Assembly (NCBI GenBank): GCA_018820395.1
Contig: JAHJOG010000089.1
Span: 1 to 46,146, forward strand
Length of the DNA: 46,146 nt
Direction: 5' to 3'
From: Gammaproteobacteria bacterium
GTDB lineage: Bacteria > Pseudomonadota > Gammaproteobacteria > Burkholderiales > Burkholderiaceae_C
A program made the position numbers and the translations under genes. Within the stretch, counting starts at the first letter, position 1; each line of letters starts with the position of its first letter. Shown piece after piece: positions 9,738 through 17,607 of this stretch. Below the pieces are notes generated by a model that made no database searches, was not told the DNA's origin, and was given only the letters and a program-made list of their open reading frames with translations.

Positions 9738-9756
9738 AAGTCTGCATTGCAGACTT
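9738..9756. promoter_or_regulatory. Palindromic operator, copy 2 (core GTCTGCATTGCAGAC)
   Basis: The 15-bp core (9740-9754) is identical to the copy at 9643-9657, and here the symmetry extends to 19 bp with flanking AA/TT. It ends 19 nt before the GTG of the racemase-like gene, overlapping where a transcription start would be expected. Each divergent gene thus has one copy close to its own start, which suggests co-regulation by one repressor. Confidence 0.8.
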
Positions 9757-9775
9757 ACTTAGAAAAGGAATCACC

Positions 9776-10849
9776 GTGAAAGTGTTGTCGGGGGTCAAGC
9801 TGCTGGAATTCGCCGCCATCGGGCCGGTGCCCTGGTGCGGCATGCTGCTGGCGGACATGGGGGCGAGCATCGTGCGCATCGACCGCCCGGGTGCCGCACG
9901 AGCGCCGGACAATCTCGGGTCGGTGCGACGCGGCCGCACGGCGGTCGAGATCGATCTCAAGTCCGACCTCGGCCGCCGTCAGGCGCTGGAACTCGTGGCG
10001 TCGGCCGATGCCTTGATCGAAGGCACGCGGCCTGGCGTGATGGAACGGCTCGGGCTCGGCCCGCAGGAATGCCACCAGTGCAACCCCCGGCTGGTCTATG
10101 GGCGCATGACGGGCTGGGGACAGACGGGCCCCTTGGCGCTGCGTGCGGGCCACGACATCAACTACATCGCCTTGACGGGCGCGCTGCATGCCATCGGCAC
10201 CGCCGAGCATCCCGTGCCGCCGTTGAACCTGGTGGGCGACTTCGGCGGCGGCGGCGCCTTTCTCGCGATGGGTGTGCTGGGCGCGCTGCTCGAGAGCCGA
10301 AGCACCGGACAGGGGCGGGTGGTGGATGCGGCGATGGTCGACGGATCGGCCGCGTTGATGGCGGTGGCCTTCAACCGGATGCACCTCGGCCAGTGGCGAG
10401 ACCAGCGTGCCAGCAACGGGTTGGATGGCGGCGCGCCGTGGTACGGCTGCTATGCCACGCGCGATGGCCGCTTCATGGCGGTGGGCGCCATCGAGCCGCA
10501 GTTCTATGCGAACTTCGTGCGAGGACTGGGACTCGACGAAGCGGCGCTGCCCGACCGCGCCGATGCATCGAACTGGCCTGTGTTGCGGCAGCGCTTTGCC
10601 GAGGTCTTCGCAGCAAGAACGCGCGACGAATGGGCCGCGCACTTCGAGCCGCACGACGCGTGTGTGTCGCCGGTGTTGTCGATGACCGAGGCGCCGGACC
10701 ATCCCCACCTGGCATCGCGCGGCACGTTCACGACCATCGACGGCAAGCGCGTGCCGTCGGTCGCGCCGCGCTTCGAAGGCGAAGCCGTCGAGACCGCCGG
10801 TGCGTCGCGCACGGTCGGCTTCGCAGAGGCGATGCAGCTCTGGCGTTGA
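9776..10849 (+). CDS. Alpha-methylacyl-CoA racemase-like CaiB/BaiF protein
   Basis: This 357-aa protein starts at a GTG preceded by AAGGA at eight bases. It is CaiB/BaiF superfamily, but the pattern is that of alpha-methylacyl-CoA racemase: AGHDINYIALTGALHAIG (His126), PPLNLVGDFGGGGAFLAMG (Asp155) and VGAIEPQFYANF (Glu240). These match the catalytic His126, Asp156 and Glu241 of the Mycobacterium MCR enzyme almost exactly in number. It probably epimerises a 2-methyl-branched acyl-CoA, although CoA-transfer activity cannot be excluded. It is transcribed divergently from the catabolic operon with a matching operator, so it most likely serves the same pathway, which would point to a methyl-branched acid. 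Confidence 0.9.
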   Translation: MKVLSGVKLLEFAAIGPVPWCGMLLADMGASIVRIDRPGAARAPDNLGSVRRGRTAVEIDLKSDLGRRQALELVASADALIEGTRPGVMERLGLGPQECHQCNPRLVYGRMTGWGQTGPLALRAGHDINYIALTGALHAIGTAEHPVPPLNLVGDFGGGGAFLAMGVLGALLESRSTGQGRVVDAAMVDGSAALMAVAFNRMHLGQWRDQRASNGLDGGAPWYGCYATRDGRFMAVGAIEPQFYANFVRGLGLDEAALPDRADASNWPVLRQRFAEVFAARTRDEWAAHFEPHDACVSPVLSMTEAPDHPHLASRGTFTTIDGKRVPSVAPRFEGEAVETAGASRTVGFAEAMQLWR

Positions 10850-10850
10850 G

Positions 10851-10865
10851 TGAGCGTTTCGCTCA
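10851..10865. terminator. Short hairpin between convergent genes
   Basis: TGAGCG, loop TTT, CGCTCA lies between and partly inside the stop codons of the converging racemase-like and IclR genes. It has a six-base stem and no clear T-run on either side. It is a candidate bidirectional terminator, weakly supported. Confidence 0.4.
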
Positions 10866-11639
10866 GCGAGCCACGTAGCCCATCGCTTCGGAGATATCGG
10901 CGCCCGCCCGCACGACGTGCGGGATCACGCTTTGAACCAGGCTGTCGAGCATGCGGTATTCGGGGATCGCGACGCCCACCGACGCGACCACATGGCCGGT
11001 CTGGTCGCGCACCGGCGCCGCGACGCCGCCCATGTCGGGGTGGTTCTCGATCTTGGTGATGGCGTAGCCCTGCTGCTTCACGTCTTGCAGGATCGCGCGG
11101 ATCTGCTGGGGATCGGTGATCGTCTGTGCAGTGAGGCGTCGCAGTGGGCCGGCCAATGCCAGATCGGCGGCTTCGTCGTCGTAGGCCAGCATGGCGCGCC
11201 CCGTGGCCGTGCACCACGACGGGCTGCGTTGCCCCAGCCGGGTCTGCACACCGATCGAACGTGGGCTGGCCAGCTTGGCGACGTAGACGATGGCATCGGC
11301 GCCTTCCATCACCGACACGTGAACCGTTTCTCCGGTTTCGCGCATCAGGCGTTCGAGCGAAGGGCGCGCGCGCTCGACCAGATCGAGATCGCGCACGGCG
11401 GAAGAGCCGATGCGCCAGGCCTTCAGCGTGAGGGCATAGCGCGCGGTCTGCGCATCGTGCGTGGCAAAGCCGGTGTTCACCAGCGTCGACACCATGCGAT
11501 GCACCGTGCCGCGGGGCCGACCGGTGGCCGCGATCAATTGGGCCAGGGTCATGGGGCCGTCGCCCTGGCTCAGGGCTTCGAGGACTTCGAGCGTGCCTGC
11601 GGCGGCGGCAATGATCTGGTTGCGGGTGAGCGAAGGCAT
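10863..11639 (-). CDS. IclR family transcriptional regulator
   Basis: This 258-aa protein, counted from MPSLTRNQIIAAAAGTLEVL, has normal IclR length. An upstream in-frame ATG would add about 69 residues of unlikely sequence, so the start at 11639 is chosen. The N-terminal winged helix includes LAQLIAATGRPRGTVHRMVS. The C-terminal effector domain has LGQRSPSWCTATGRAMLAYD and VAAPVRDQTGHVVASVGVAI, typical of the family. IclR proteins bind roughly 15-bp palindromes near the genes they control and respond to small aromatic or carboxylic acids. The duplicated palindrome at 9643 and 9740 is the natural target. The gene is convergent with the racemase-like gene and divergent from the GntR gene. Confidence 0.93.
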   Translation of the reverse strand: MPSLTRNQIIAAAAGTLEVLEALSQGDGPMTLAQLIAATGRPRGTVHRMVSTLVNTGFATHDAQTARYALTLKAWRIGSSAVRDLDLVERARPSLERLMRETGETVHVSVMEGADAIVYVAKLASPRSIGVQTRLGQRSPSWCTATGRAMLAYDDEAADLALAGPLRRLTAQTITDPQQIRAILQDVKQQGYAITKIENHPDMGGVAAPVRDQTGHVVASVGVAIPEYRMLDSLVQSVIPHVVRAGADISEAMGYVAR

Positions 11640-11723
11640 CGGTGGTTCGGATTCGGGTTCCGAGTGGGACGCACTGTACCCGTGCCGTTGCGGCTTCTGG
11701 CCGCTTGCCAGCGGAATCGCGCA

Positions 11724-11733
11724 GAGTATATTC
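11724..11733. promoter_or_regulatory. Imperfect palindrome GAGTATATTC upstream of the GntR gene
   Basis: It lies about 45 nt before the GTG of the GntR gene. It shares TATATTCA with the perfect palindrome TGAATATATTCA in front of the transporter operon (12531-12542), so it may be a second, weaker site for the same regulator (autoregulation). Confidence 0.45.
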
Positions 11734-11778
11734 AGCCCCGACCCGCCATTCTTCCTTGATCGATCGACCTTCCATACC

Positions 11779-12474
11779 GTGCCTGCTACAGCCGTTCCAC
11801 TGCCCGCCGAGCGTCCGGATATCGAACCGGGTTTGCGCGTCGACACGCTCGCCGACCAGGCCTACCTGAAGCTGCGCCAGGCGCTGATGACCGGTGGCCT
11901 CCTGCCCGAACAGGTGCTGACTGTGCGCGAAGTCGCGGAGGAATACGGCGTGAGCCTGACGCCGGTGCGCGAGGCGATCCAGCGCCTGGTGGCCGAACGG
12001 GCGCTGACCGTCGAGAACGGCCGCACGATCCGCGTGCCGCGGCTGGACATCGAGACTTATCGCGAGATCCTGAAGATTCGGCTCGAGCTCGAACCCATGG
12101 CGGCACGCAGCGCGGCGTTTCGCATGAGCAACGAGGAGATGGATCGCATCGACGGCGTGGCGCAGACCCACTTCGCCGCGATCCAGGCGGGCCAGGCGCA
12201 CGACACCCTCAAAGCCAACACCGAATTCCATCTTTCGATATATCGAGCGTCGCAAGAAGCGGTGCTGTTCGGGATCATCGAGAGCCTCTACCTGCGCGTC
12301 GGCCCCACGCTGAATCTGCTTTTTCCGCAGTACTGCGGGGGTCTCACAGGCCACGAAACTCACCTCGTCGCCATCGCCGCGATGCGCAGGCGCGATGGCG
12401 ACGCCCTCGCGAAAGCCATTCGCGAAGACCTTTCCGAGGGCGCGAACTACCTGCTTCGCCTCCTCAAGCCCTGA
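11779..12474 (+). CDS. GntR family transcriptional regulator (FadR/FCD type)
   Basis: The N-terminal winged helix is typical: LADQAYLKLRQALMTGGLLP, then LTVREVAEEYGVSLTPVREA and IQRLVAERALTVE. An all-helical FCD effector domain follows, with ILKIRLELEPMAARSAA, NTEFHLSIYRASQE (Asp/His metal- or ligand-site region) and HLVAIAAMRRRDGDALAKAI. I use the GTG at 11779 (VPATAVPLPAERPD), giving 231 aa, normal for the family; no ATG occurs before the HTH. The transporter operon begins 135 nt downstream, so this is probably its local regulator, responding to the imported compound or a metabolite. Confidence 0.88.
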   Translation: MPATAVPLPAERPDIEPGLRVDTLADQAYLKLRQALMTGGLLPEQVLTVREVAEEYGVSLTPVREAIQRLVAERALTVENGRTIRVPRLDIETYREILKIRLELEPMAARSAAFRMSNEEMDRIDGVAQTHFAAIQAGQAHDTLKANTEFHLSIYRASQEAVLFGIIESLYLRVGPTLNLLFPQYCGGLTGHETHLVAIAAMRRRDGDALAKAIREDLSEGANYLLRLLKP

Positions 12475-12489
12475 CCCTAAAAAAGCGCT

Positions 12490-12512
12490 TGCGCCGCGTT
12501 GGCGCATGTTTT
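12490..12512 (+). terminator. Probable intrinsic terminator of the GntR gene
   Basis: TGCGCC, loop GCGTT, GGCGCA forms a GC-rich six-base stem followed by TGTTTTA, 15 nt after the GntR stop. It would separate GntR transcription from the downstream transporter operon. Confidence 0.6.
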
Positions 12513-12530
12513 AGAGTGCATTGCGGATCT

Positions 12531-12542
12531 TGAATATATTCA
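12531..12542. promoter_or_regulatory. Perfect 12-bp palindrome TGAATATATTCA
   Basis: An AT-rich perfect palindrome 67 nt upstream of the binding-protein ATG, inside the only promoter region of the operon. It resembles FadR/FCD-type GntR operators in size and symmetry. A related imperfect copy precedes the GntR gene itself. Binding is inferred. Confidence 0.55.
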
Positions 12543-12609
12543 TATTTCGCAAGGCATCTGCTCCCGCTTTTCGCTCCATTTGCGTTCAGCCCCTTTTGAA
12601 AGGCATTCG

Positions 12610-13653
12610 ATGAAGCTGGCTCTCTCTCGACGTGATTTCCATCTGGCTGCTGCACAGATGGTGGTTGGAACCATGGCCGGTGGATCGCTCCTCGGCGCGT
12701 CGCCGGTGTGGGCGCAGTCGCCCAAGACGGTGAATCTGGGCACCTTTGGAAATATCGACGCGCAGAACTACATTCGCGCCAAGGGTCTGGCCTCCAAGAC
12801 CTTCGGTGCCGACGCGAACGTGAACTTCGTGACCGTGCGCTCCGGCTCCGAAATCATTTCGGCGATGGCCGGCAACAGCCTCGACATGTGCAATGTCGGG
12901 TCGAGCCCGATGGTGGTGGGCTACGCGAACGGCGTCCAGGCGTCGCTCGTCTACATCTACAAGAACATCGTCGACAGCGAGGCGCTGGTGGTGCAGAACA
13001 GTGCCAACATCAAGACGCTGGCCGACCTCAAGGGCAAGCGCGTGGGCCTGCCTTACAACACGTCGGTCCACTTCGCTGCGCTGGCGGCGTTCAAGACCGC
13101 GGGGCTCGGCGTCAACGACGTGCGGCTGATCAACATGCGCGCCGATTCGATCGCGTCGGCGTGGACGCGGCGCGAGATCGACGCCAGCTACATCTGGGTG
13201 CCGGTGATTCCCAAGCTGGTGGAAGACGGCGGCACGGTCATCTTCAAGACGGGCGACCTCAATTCGCTCGCTGGCCTGGTGATGTTCGACGCCTTCCTCG
13301 TGCGCAACGAGTTCAAGAAGAGTCACCCCGATCTGGTGCTGGCGTTCCTCAAGGACTTCGAGCAGATCGCGGCCACGTTCAAGCAGAACCCCAAGGAAGT
13401 GGTCGACACCATGACCAAGTTCCTCGGCGTCGACGAGGCGGCGGTGATGCGTTCGCTCAACACCTTCTACCCGGTCACGGCCAAGGAGCAGCTCACCGAC
13501 AAGTGGCTCGGCAAGCCGGGGACCAAGGATTCGGCGGTGGTCAAGACGCTGCAGGTCCAGGCCGAGTTCTTGAAGGAAACCTCGCAGATCAATGCGCTTC
13601 CCAAGGACATGAGCGGCTTGGTCGACAGCAGCTTCGTCGCGCAGATGGTCTGA
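12610..13653 (+). CDS. ABC transporter substrate-binding protein (TauA-like) with a Tat-like signal
   Basis: This 347-aa protein starts at the ATG at 12610, preceded by GAAAGG. The leader MKLALSRRDFHLAAAQMVVG contains SRRDF, a twin-arginine type motif, followed by a hydrophobic stretch and SPVWAQS as cleavage region. The mature protein resembles TauA/SsuA binding proteins: NLGTFGNIDAQNYIRAKGL, then RSGSEIISAMAGNSLDMCNV and LKGKRVGLPYNTSVHFAALA. SSPMVVGYANGVQASLVYIY corresponds to the hinge-adjacent ligand region. It is the first gene of a four-gene unit with ATPase, permease and PLP enzyme. The ligand is probably an amine- or sulfonate-containing small molecule, judging from the PLP enzyme; this is inference. 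Confidence 0.9.
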   Translation: MKLALSRRDFHLAAAQMVVGTMAGGSLLGASPVWAQSPKTVNLGTFGNIDAQNYIRAKGLASKTFGADANVNFVTVRSGSEIISAMAGNSLDMCNVGSSPMVVGYANGVQASLVYIYKNIVDSEALVVQNSANIKTLADLKGKRVGLPYNTSVHFAALAAFKTAGLGVNDVRLINMRADSIASAWTRREIDASYIWVPVIPKLVEDGGTVIFKTGDLNSLAGLVMFDAFLVRNEFKKSHPDLVLAFLKDFEQIAATFKQNPKEVVDTMTKFLGVDEAAVMRSLNTFYPVTAKEQLTDKWLGKPGTKDSAVVKTLQVQAEFLKETSQINALPKDMSGLVDSSFVAQMV

Positions 13654-14492
13654 TGGAGGCCGTGAGTTCTCTGCAAGGCGGCTCTCTGGCGCCGTCGGGG
13701 GCGACTGCGAAGGCGCGCTTCATCGAAGTCACCAAGCGCTTCGGCACCGACGCCAATTCGGTGCAGGCGCTCGAATCGATTTCGCTGGACATCGCCGAAG
13801 GCGCGTTCGTCTGTCTGGTGGGGCCTTCGGGCTGCGGCAAGAGCACGCTCTTGAACATCCTGGCCGGCTTCGAAACGTCGACCACCGGCGAGACGCTCAT
13901 GGACGGCGTGCCGGTGCGCGGACCCGATGCGCGACGCGGCGTGGTGTTCCAGCAAGGCGCGCTCTTCACGTGGATGTCGGTGCGCGACAACGTGGCCTTC
14001 GGCCCGATCGCGACGGGCAAGTCGGCGGCCGAGGCGGGACGCATCGCAGATCGGTTCCTCGAGATGGTGGGCCTGAGCGGGTTTGCCAAGCGCTACCCCT
14101 ATGAACTGTCGGGCGGCATGCAGCAGCGCGTGGGCATCGCCCGTGCGCTGGCCAACGACCCCGAGATCCTGTTGATGGACGAGCCCTTCGCCGCGCTCGA
14201 CGCGCAGACGCGCGAACTGCTGCAGGAAGAAATCAAGACCATCTGGCAGAGCACGCGCAAGACCATTCTGTGGATCACCCACAGCATCGAGGAGGCTCTG
14301 TTCCTCGCGACGGACATCGTGGTCATGTCGGCGCGGCCAGGGCGCATCAAAGCGCGGCTGCGCCCCGACTTCGCGCTGAGCAAGGACCCGGCGATCGTCG
14401 CGAGTGCCGAGTTCGTGCGCATGAAGGCCGAAATCTTCACCTTGCTGCGCGAGGAGTCGCTCGCCGCGCAGCGGCAGGAGTCCGAGCGATGA
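13653..14492 (+). CDS. ABC transporter ATP-binding protein (TauB-like)
   Basis: This 279-aa protein starts at an ATG sharing one base with the TGA of the binding-protein gene. It has Walker A GPSGCGKSTLLNILAGF, Q-loop VVFQQGALFTWMSV, signature LSGGMQQRVGIARALAN, Walker B ILLMDEPFAALDAQ and switch His in ILWITHSIEEALFLA. All motifs needed for ATP hydrolysis are present. It powers the importer made of the neighbouring binding protein and permease. Confidence 0.95.
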   Translation: MEAVSSLQGGSLAPSGATAKARFIEVTKRFGTDANSVQALESISLDIAEGAFVCLVGPSGCGKSTLLNILAGFETSTTGETLMDGVPVRGPDARRGVVFQQGALFTWMSVRDNVAFGPIATGKSAAEAGRIADRFLEMVGLSGFAKRYPYELSGGMQQRVGIARALANDPEILLMDEPFAALDAQTRELLQEEIKTIWQSTRKTILWITHSIEEALFLATDIVVMSARPGRIKARLRPDFALSKDPAIVASAEFVRMKAEIFTLLREESLAAQRQESER

Positions 14493-15304
14493 GCGCATCA
14501 AGCAACTCGCGCGCCCCGATGGGCAAGCAGCGTTCCGCATGGATCAACCTGGCGTCGTTCATCGCGCTGCTTCTGCTGTGGGTGCTGGTGACCACGCCGA
14601 TCGGCGGCAAGCCATTCGTGGCTCCACTCTTCCTGCCGTCGCCGATCTCGGTGTGGGACACCTTTCTCAAGCTGCTTCAGGACGGCTATCAAGGAAAGAC
14701 GCTGGCCTACCACTTGGGCATCAGCCTCTTTCGCTTCGCCGTGGCTTTTGCGGTATCGGTGCTGTTCGCAGTGCCGATCGGCTTGTGGATGGGCATGAAC
14801 GAAACCGTCAAGGCGGTGCTCGATCCGCCCATCGAGATCACCCGGCCGATGCCCAAGCTGGCGTTGCTGCCGCTCTTGATCATCTGGTTCGGCATCGGCG
14901 AGCTGGCCAAGGTGGTGATCATCGTGCTGGCGCTGTTCCCGATCCTGTCGATCAGCGCGATGCAGGCGGTGCGCGGTGTCGGGCGGCGCAAGGTGCAGGC
15001 AGCGCTCGCGCTCGGAGCGTCGCGCAGCCTGATCTTCCGTCGCGTGATCTTCCCGGCGAGCCTGCCCGGCATCTTCACCAGCATCCGCGTGTGCATCGGC
15101 ATCGGCGTGACGATGCTCGTCGGCGCCGAGATGATCGCCACCAGTGCGGGCATCGCCTACATGGCGATGTCGGCCTCGGACTTCCTGCTGACCAACGTGG
15201 TGATCGTCGGCGCTCTGATCATGGCCGTGCTCGGCTACCTGCTCGACCTGCTGGCCCGAGCCCTCGAAAACCACATCGTCCACTGGGGCGGGAAAGAAGG
15301 TTGA
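14489..15304 (+). CDS. ABC transporter permease (TauC-like)
   Basis: This 271-aa inner-membrane protein overlaps the ATPase stop by four bases (ATGA). About six transmembrane segments are visible, starting with INLASFIALLLLWVLVTTPI. The BPD_transp_1 domain includes ITRPMPKLALLPLLIIWFGI and the EAA loop at QAALALGASRSLIFRRVIFP followed by ASLPGIFTSIRVCIGIG. This is the usual architecture of taurine, sulfonate and nitrate-type permeases. It forms one importer with the two upstream gene products. Confidence 0.94.
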   Translation: MSASSNSRAPMGKQRSAWINLASFIALLLLWVLVTTPIGGKPFVAPLFLPSPISVWDTFLKLLQDGYQGKTLAYHLGISLFRFAVAFAVSVLFAVPIGLWMGMNETVKAVLDPPIEITRPMPKLALLPLLIIWFGIGELAKVVIIVLALFPILSISAMQAVRGVGRRKVQAALALGASRSLIFRRVIFPASLPGIFTSIRVCIGIGVTMLVGAEMIATSAGIAYMAMSASDFLLTNVVIVGALIMAVLGYLLDLLARALENHIVHWGGKEG

Positions 15305-15305
15305 C

Positions 15306-16535
15306 ATGACCCCATTGCCCAAGGAAGGCATCGCCTGGCCTGAGCTGAAAGAACAACTTCAGGAAGCCGGCAAGGCCGACGTCGACTGGCGCGGCGGCCG
15401 CGTCCCGATGTTCATCCACTACGCAGGCGACGACGTGCTCGACGTGGCCAAGCAGGCCTACCTGATGTACTTCTCGGAAAACGGCTTGGGCTTGCGCGCG
15501 TTCGGCAGCCTGCAGCGCTTCGAATCCGAAGTCGTGGAGATGGGCCTTGGGCTCCTGCACGGTGGTGAGCTGGCGACCGGCGCGATGACCACTGGAGGGA
15601 CCGAGAGCATCTTCCTGGCGGTCAAGGCCGCACGTGACCAGGCCGTGCAGCGCAAGCCTTCGATGGGAAAGCCGCAGATCGTGATGGCCGAGAGCGCCCA
15701 CCCGGCCTTCAGCAAGGCGGCTCATTTCATGGGCATGGAGTCTGTGCGAACGCCATTGCGGGCCGATTTCACCGCCGACCCGGACGCCATAGCAGCGGCG
15801 ATCACTCCCGATACCGTGATGGTCGTGGGCTCGGTGCCGGCGTTTCCGCATGGCGTGGTCGACCCGATCCCCGAACTCGGCCAGCTCGCCCTGGAGCGCG
15901 AGGTCTGGTTGCACGTCGACGCGTGCGTGGGAGGCTACTTCGCACCGTTTGCCCGGCAACTCGGCGTGCAGATGCCGGACTGGGATTTTTTGGTGCCGGG
16001 CGTCGTGTCGATCTCGGCCGATCTGCACAAGTACGGCTACACGGCCAAGGGCGCGTCAACGTTGTTCTTCCGTGACGCGGCGAGCTTTGCCGGCATGGGC
16101 TGGTACTTCGACAAGTGGCCGCGCGGCCAGTACTTCACGAACACCCTGGTCGGCACGCGCGCGGGTGGCGCCATCGCCGCCGCGTGGGCCGTGATGCGCT
16201 TCCTGGGCGAAGACGGCTACCGGCGCATCACGCGTCGCGTGCTCCTCACGCGGGCCAGGCTGCAGGCGGGAGTGGCACGGCTCGGCTTCGGCACCTTCGG
16301 CGATCCGAGGTTGTCCATCCTGTCTTACGGCTCGGCCGAGCGCGACATCGCAGCCATCGGCGCCGGTATGACGCGGCGCGGCTGGACGGTCGGCTATGTG
16401 TCGAACCCGGACGGACTGCACCACATGCTCAACCTGACCCACGAGCCGGTGGTGGACGCCTATCTGGATGACCTGGCCGCGGCGGTCGCCGAAGCGCCGA
16501 GTGGCGGCGGCGAACGGGTGGTGGCGCGGTATTAG
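15306..16535 (+). CDS. PLP-dependent group II decarboxylase/sphingosine-phosphate-lyase-like enzyme
   Basis: This 409-aa fold-type I PLP enzyme is of the group II decarboxylase family, closest in pattern to sphingosine-1-phosphate lyases: MTTGGTESIFLAVKAARDQ (phosphate-binding region), AESAHPAFSKAAH (His132, ring stacking), EVWLHVDACVGGYFAPFA (Asp205) and SISADLHKYGYTAKGAST (Lys242, Schiff base). S1P lyase splits a beta-hydroxy amine phosphate by retro-aldol cleavage; relatives decarboxylate amino acids. Its ATG is one base after the permease stop, so it is made together with the importer and most likely acts first on the imported compound. An amine with a beta-hydroxyl or an alpha-carboxylate is plausible, but the substrate is unknown. 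Confidence 0.88.
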   Translation: MTPLPKEGIAWPELKEQLQEAGKADVDWRGGRVPMFIHYAGDDVLDVAKQAYLMYFSENGLGLRAFGSLQRFESEVVEMGLGLLHGGELATGAMTTGGTESIFLAVKAARDQAVQRKPSMGKPQIVMAESAHPAFSKAAHFMGMESVRTPLRADFTADPDAIAAAITPDTVMVVGSVPAFPHGVVDPIPELGQLALEREVWLHVDACVGGYFAPFARQLGVQMPDWDFLVPGVVSISADLHKYGYTAKGASTLFFRDAASFAGMGWYFDKWPRGQYFTNTLVGTRAGGAIAAAWAVMRFLGEDGYRRITRRVLLTRARLQAGVARLGFGTFGDPRLSILSYGSAERDIAAIGAGMTRRGWTVGYVSNPDGLHHMLNLTHEPVVDAYLDDLAAAVAEAPSGGGERVVARY

Positions 16536-16553
16536 GGCTGCTGCATGCAGCCC
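16535..16553. terminator. Perfect hairpin between convergent genes
   Basis: GGGCTGC, loop TGCAT, GCAGCCC begins at the last base of the PLP enzyme stop codon and lies 30 nt past the stop of the converging TctC-like gene. The seven-base GC-rich stem can serve both directions. No T-run follows on the plus strand. Confidence 0.5.
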
Positions 16554-16582
16554 GGGAGGTCGCGCAGAAGGATCTTCGAGTC

Positions 16583-17554
16583 CTATTCCGCCTCGATCCC
16601 TGCAGCCTTCACGATGCTGCCCCATTTCTTCGATTCGGCAGTCTGGAATTTGCCCAGTTCGTCCGGCGTGGTGGTGAACACGGCCGTCCCTGTCGGCTCG
16701 TAGAAGGCCGTCCGGGCGCTGTCGCTCTTCGCGGCGACGACGAGCAGTTCGTTGAGGCGCTTCACGACCGCGGGCGGCGTGTTGGCGGGCGCGTAGGCCG
16801 CGAACCAGTAGCCCATCTCGTAACCCTTGACGCCCGACTCTGCGATGGTCGGCACGTCGGGTGCGAGTGGCGAGCGGGTCGCGCTCGACACGCCGAGCGC
16901 GCGCAGCTTGCCGGATTTGACCTGCGGCAGGCCGGTGGCGGTGTCGGTGATCATCATGTTGATCTGGCCGCCGAGCAGGTCGGTCACGGCCAGTGTGTTG
17001 CTCTTGTAGGGCACGTGGAGCAGCTGGATGCCGGCCATCTGCTGGAGCAGCTCGCCGGCCATGCGGCTGGACGAACTGCCGCTGCCGAAGCTGTACTTGC
17101 CCGGCTCCTTCTTGGCGAGCGACACGAACTCTTCGACGCTCTTGGCCGGGAAGGCGGGGTTGACGACCATGATTTGCCCGCCCTTGCCGAGCCCCGTGAT
17201 GGGCGCGAAGTCTTTGACCGGGTCGTAGGGAAGCTTCTTGAACAAGTGCTCGTTCGCAGCGTGCGTGGTGTTGGTGGTGATGAGCACCGTGTAGCCATCC
17301 GGCGCTGCCTTGGCCACGTACTGCGACGCGATGAAGCCGCTGGCGCCGGCCTTGTTGTCGATGACTACCGGCTGCTTGGATTCGGCGGTGACGCCGTTGC
17401 CGAGAGCGCGTGCGATCTGGTCGGTGGCGGTGCCGGCGGCGAAGGGGACCACGAAAGTGATGGTCTTCTGCGGAAAGGGCTGCGCCTGCGTCAGCGCGGG
17501 CACGAGGCCGGCGGCCAGCGTGGCGGCCAGTGCGAGGGGGCGGATGAATTTCAT
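16583..17554 (-). CDS. Tripartite tricarboxylate transporter substrate-binding protein (TctC/Bug family)
   Basis: This 323-aa protein has a Sec signal (MKFIRPLALAATLAAGLVPA, cleavage after TQAQ) and a typical Bug fold: PQKTITFVVPFAAGTATDQI, KAAPDGYTVLITTNTTHA, LPYDPVKDFAPITGLG and VPTIAESGVKGYEMGYWFAA. Bug proteins bind carboxylates in the periplasm. They are massively amplified in Burkholderiales, mostly without their own TctAB membrane partners, as here. It is the last gene of the AtuA operon, 53 nt after the AtuA-related gene, so it probably delivers or senses the acid handled by those two proteins. Confidence 0.92.
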   Translation of the reverse strand: MKFIRPLALAATLAAGLVPALTQAQPFPQKTITFVVPFAAGTATDQIARALGNGVTAESKQPVVIDNKAGASGFIASQYVAKAAPDGYTVLITTNTTHAANEHLFKKLPYDPVKDFAPITGLGKGGQIMVVNPAFPAKSVEEFVSLAKKEPGKYSFGSGSSSSRMAGELLQQMAGIQLLHVPYKSNTLAVTDLLGGQINMMITDTATGLPQVKSGKLRALGVSSATRSPLAPDVPTIAESGVKGYEMGYWFAAYAPANTPPAVVKRLNELLVVAAKSDSARTAFYEPTGTAVFTTTPDELGKFQTAESKKWGSIVKAAGIEAE

Positions 17555-17607
17555 GGGCGTGTCTCCTATTGAAGTGGGAATGCGAATCGAGGGATAAAAG
17601 GAAGGGC

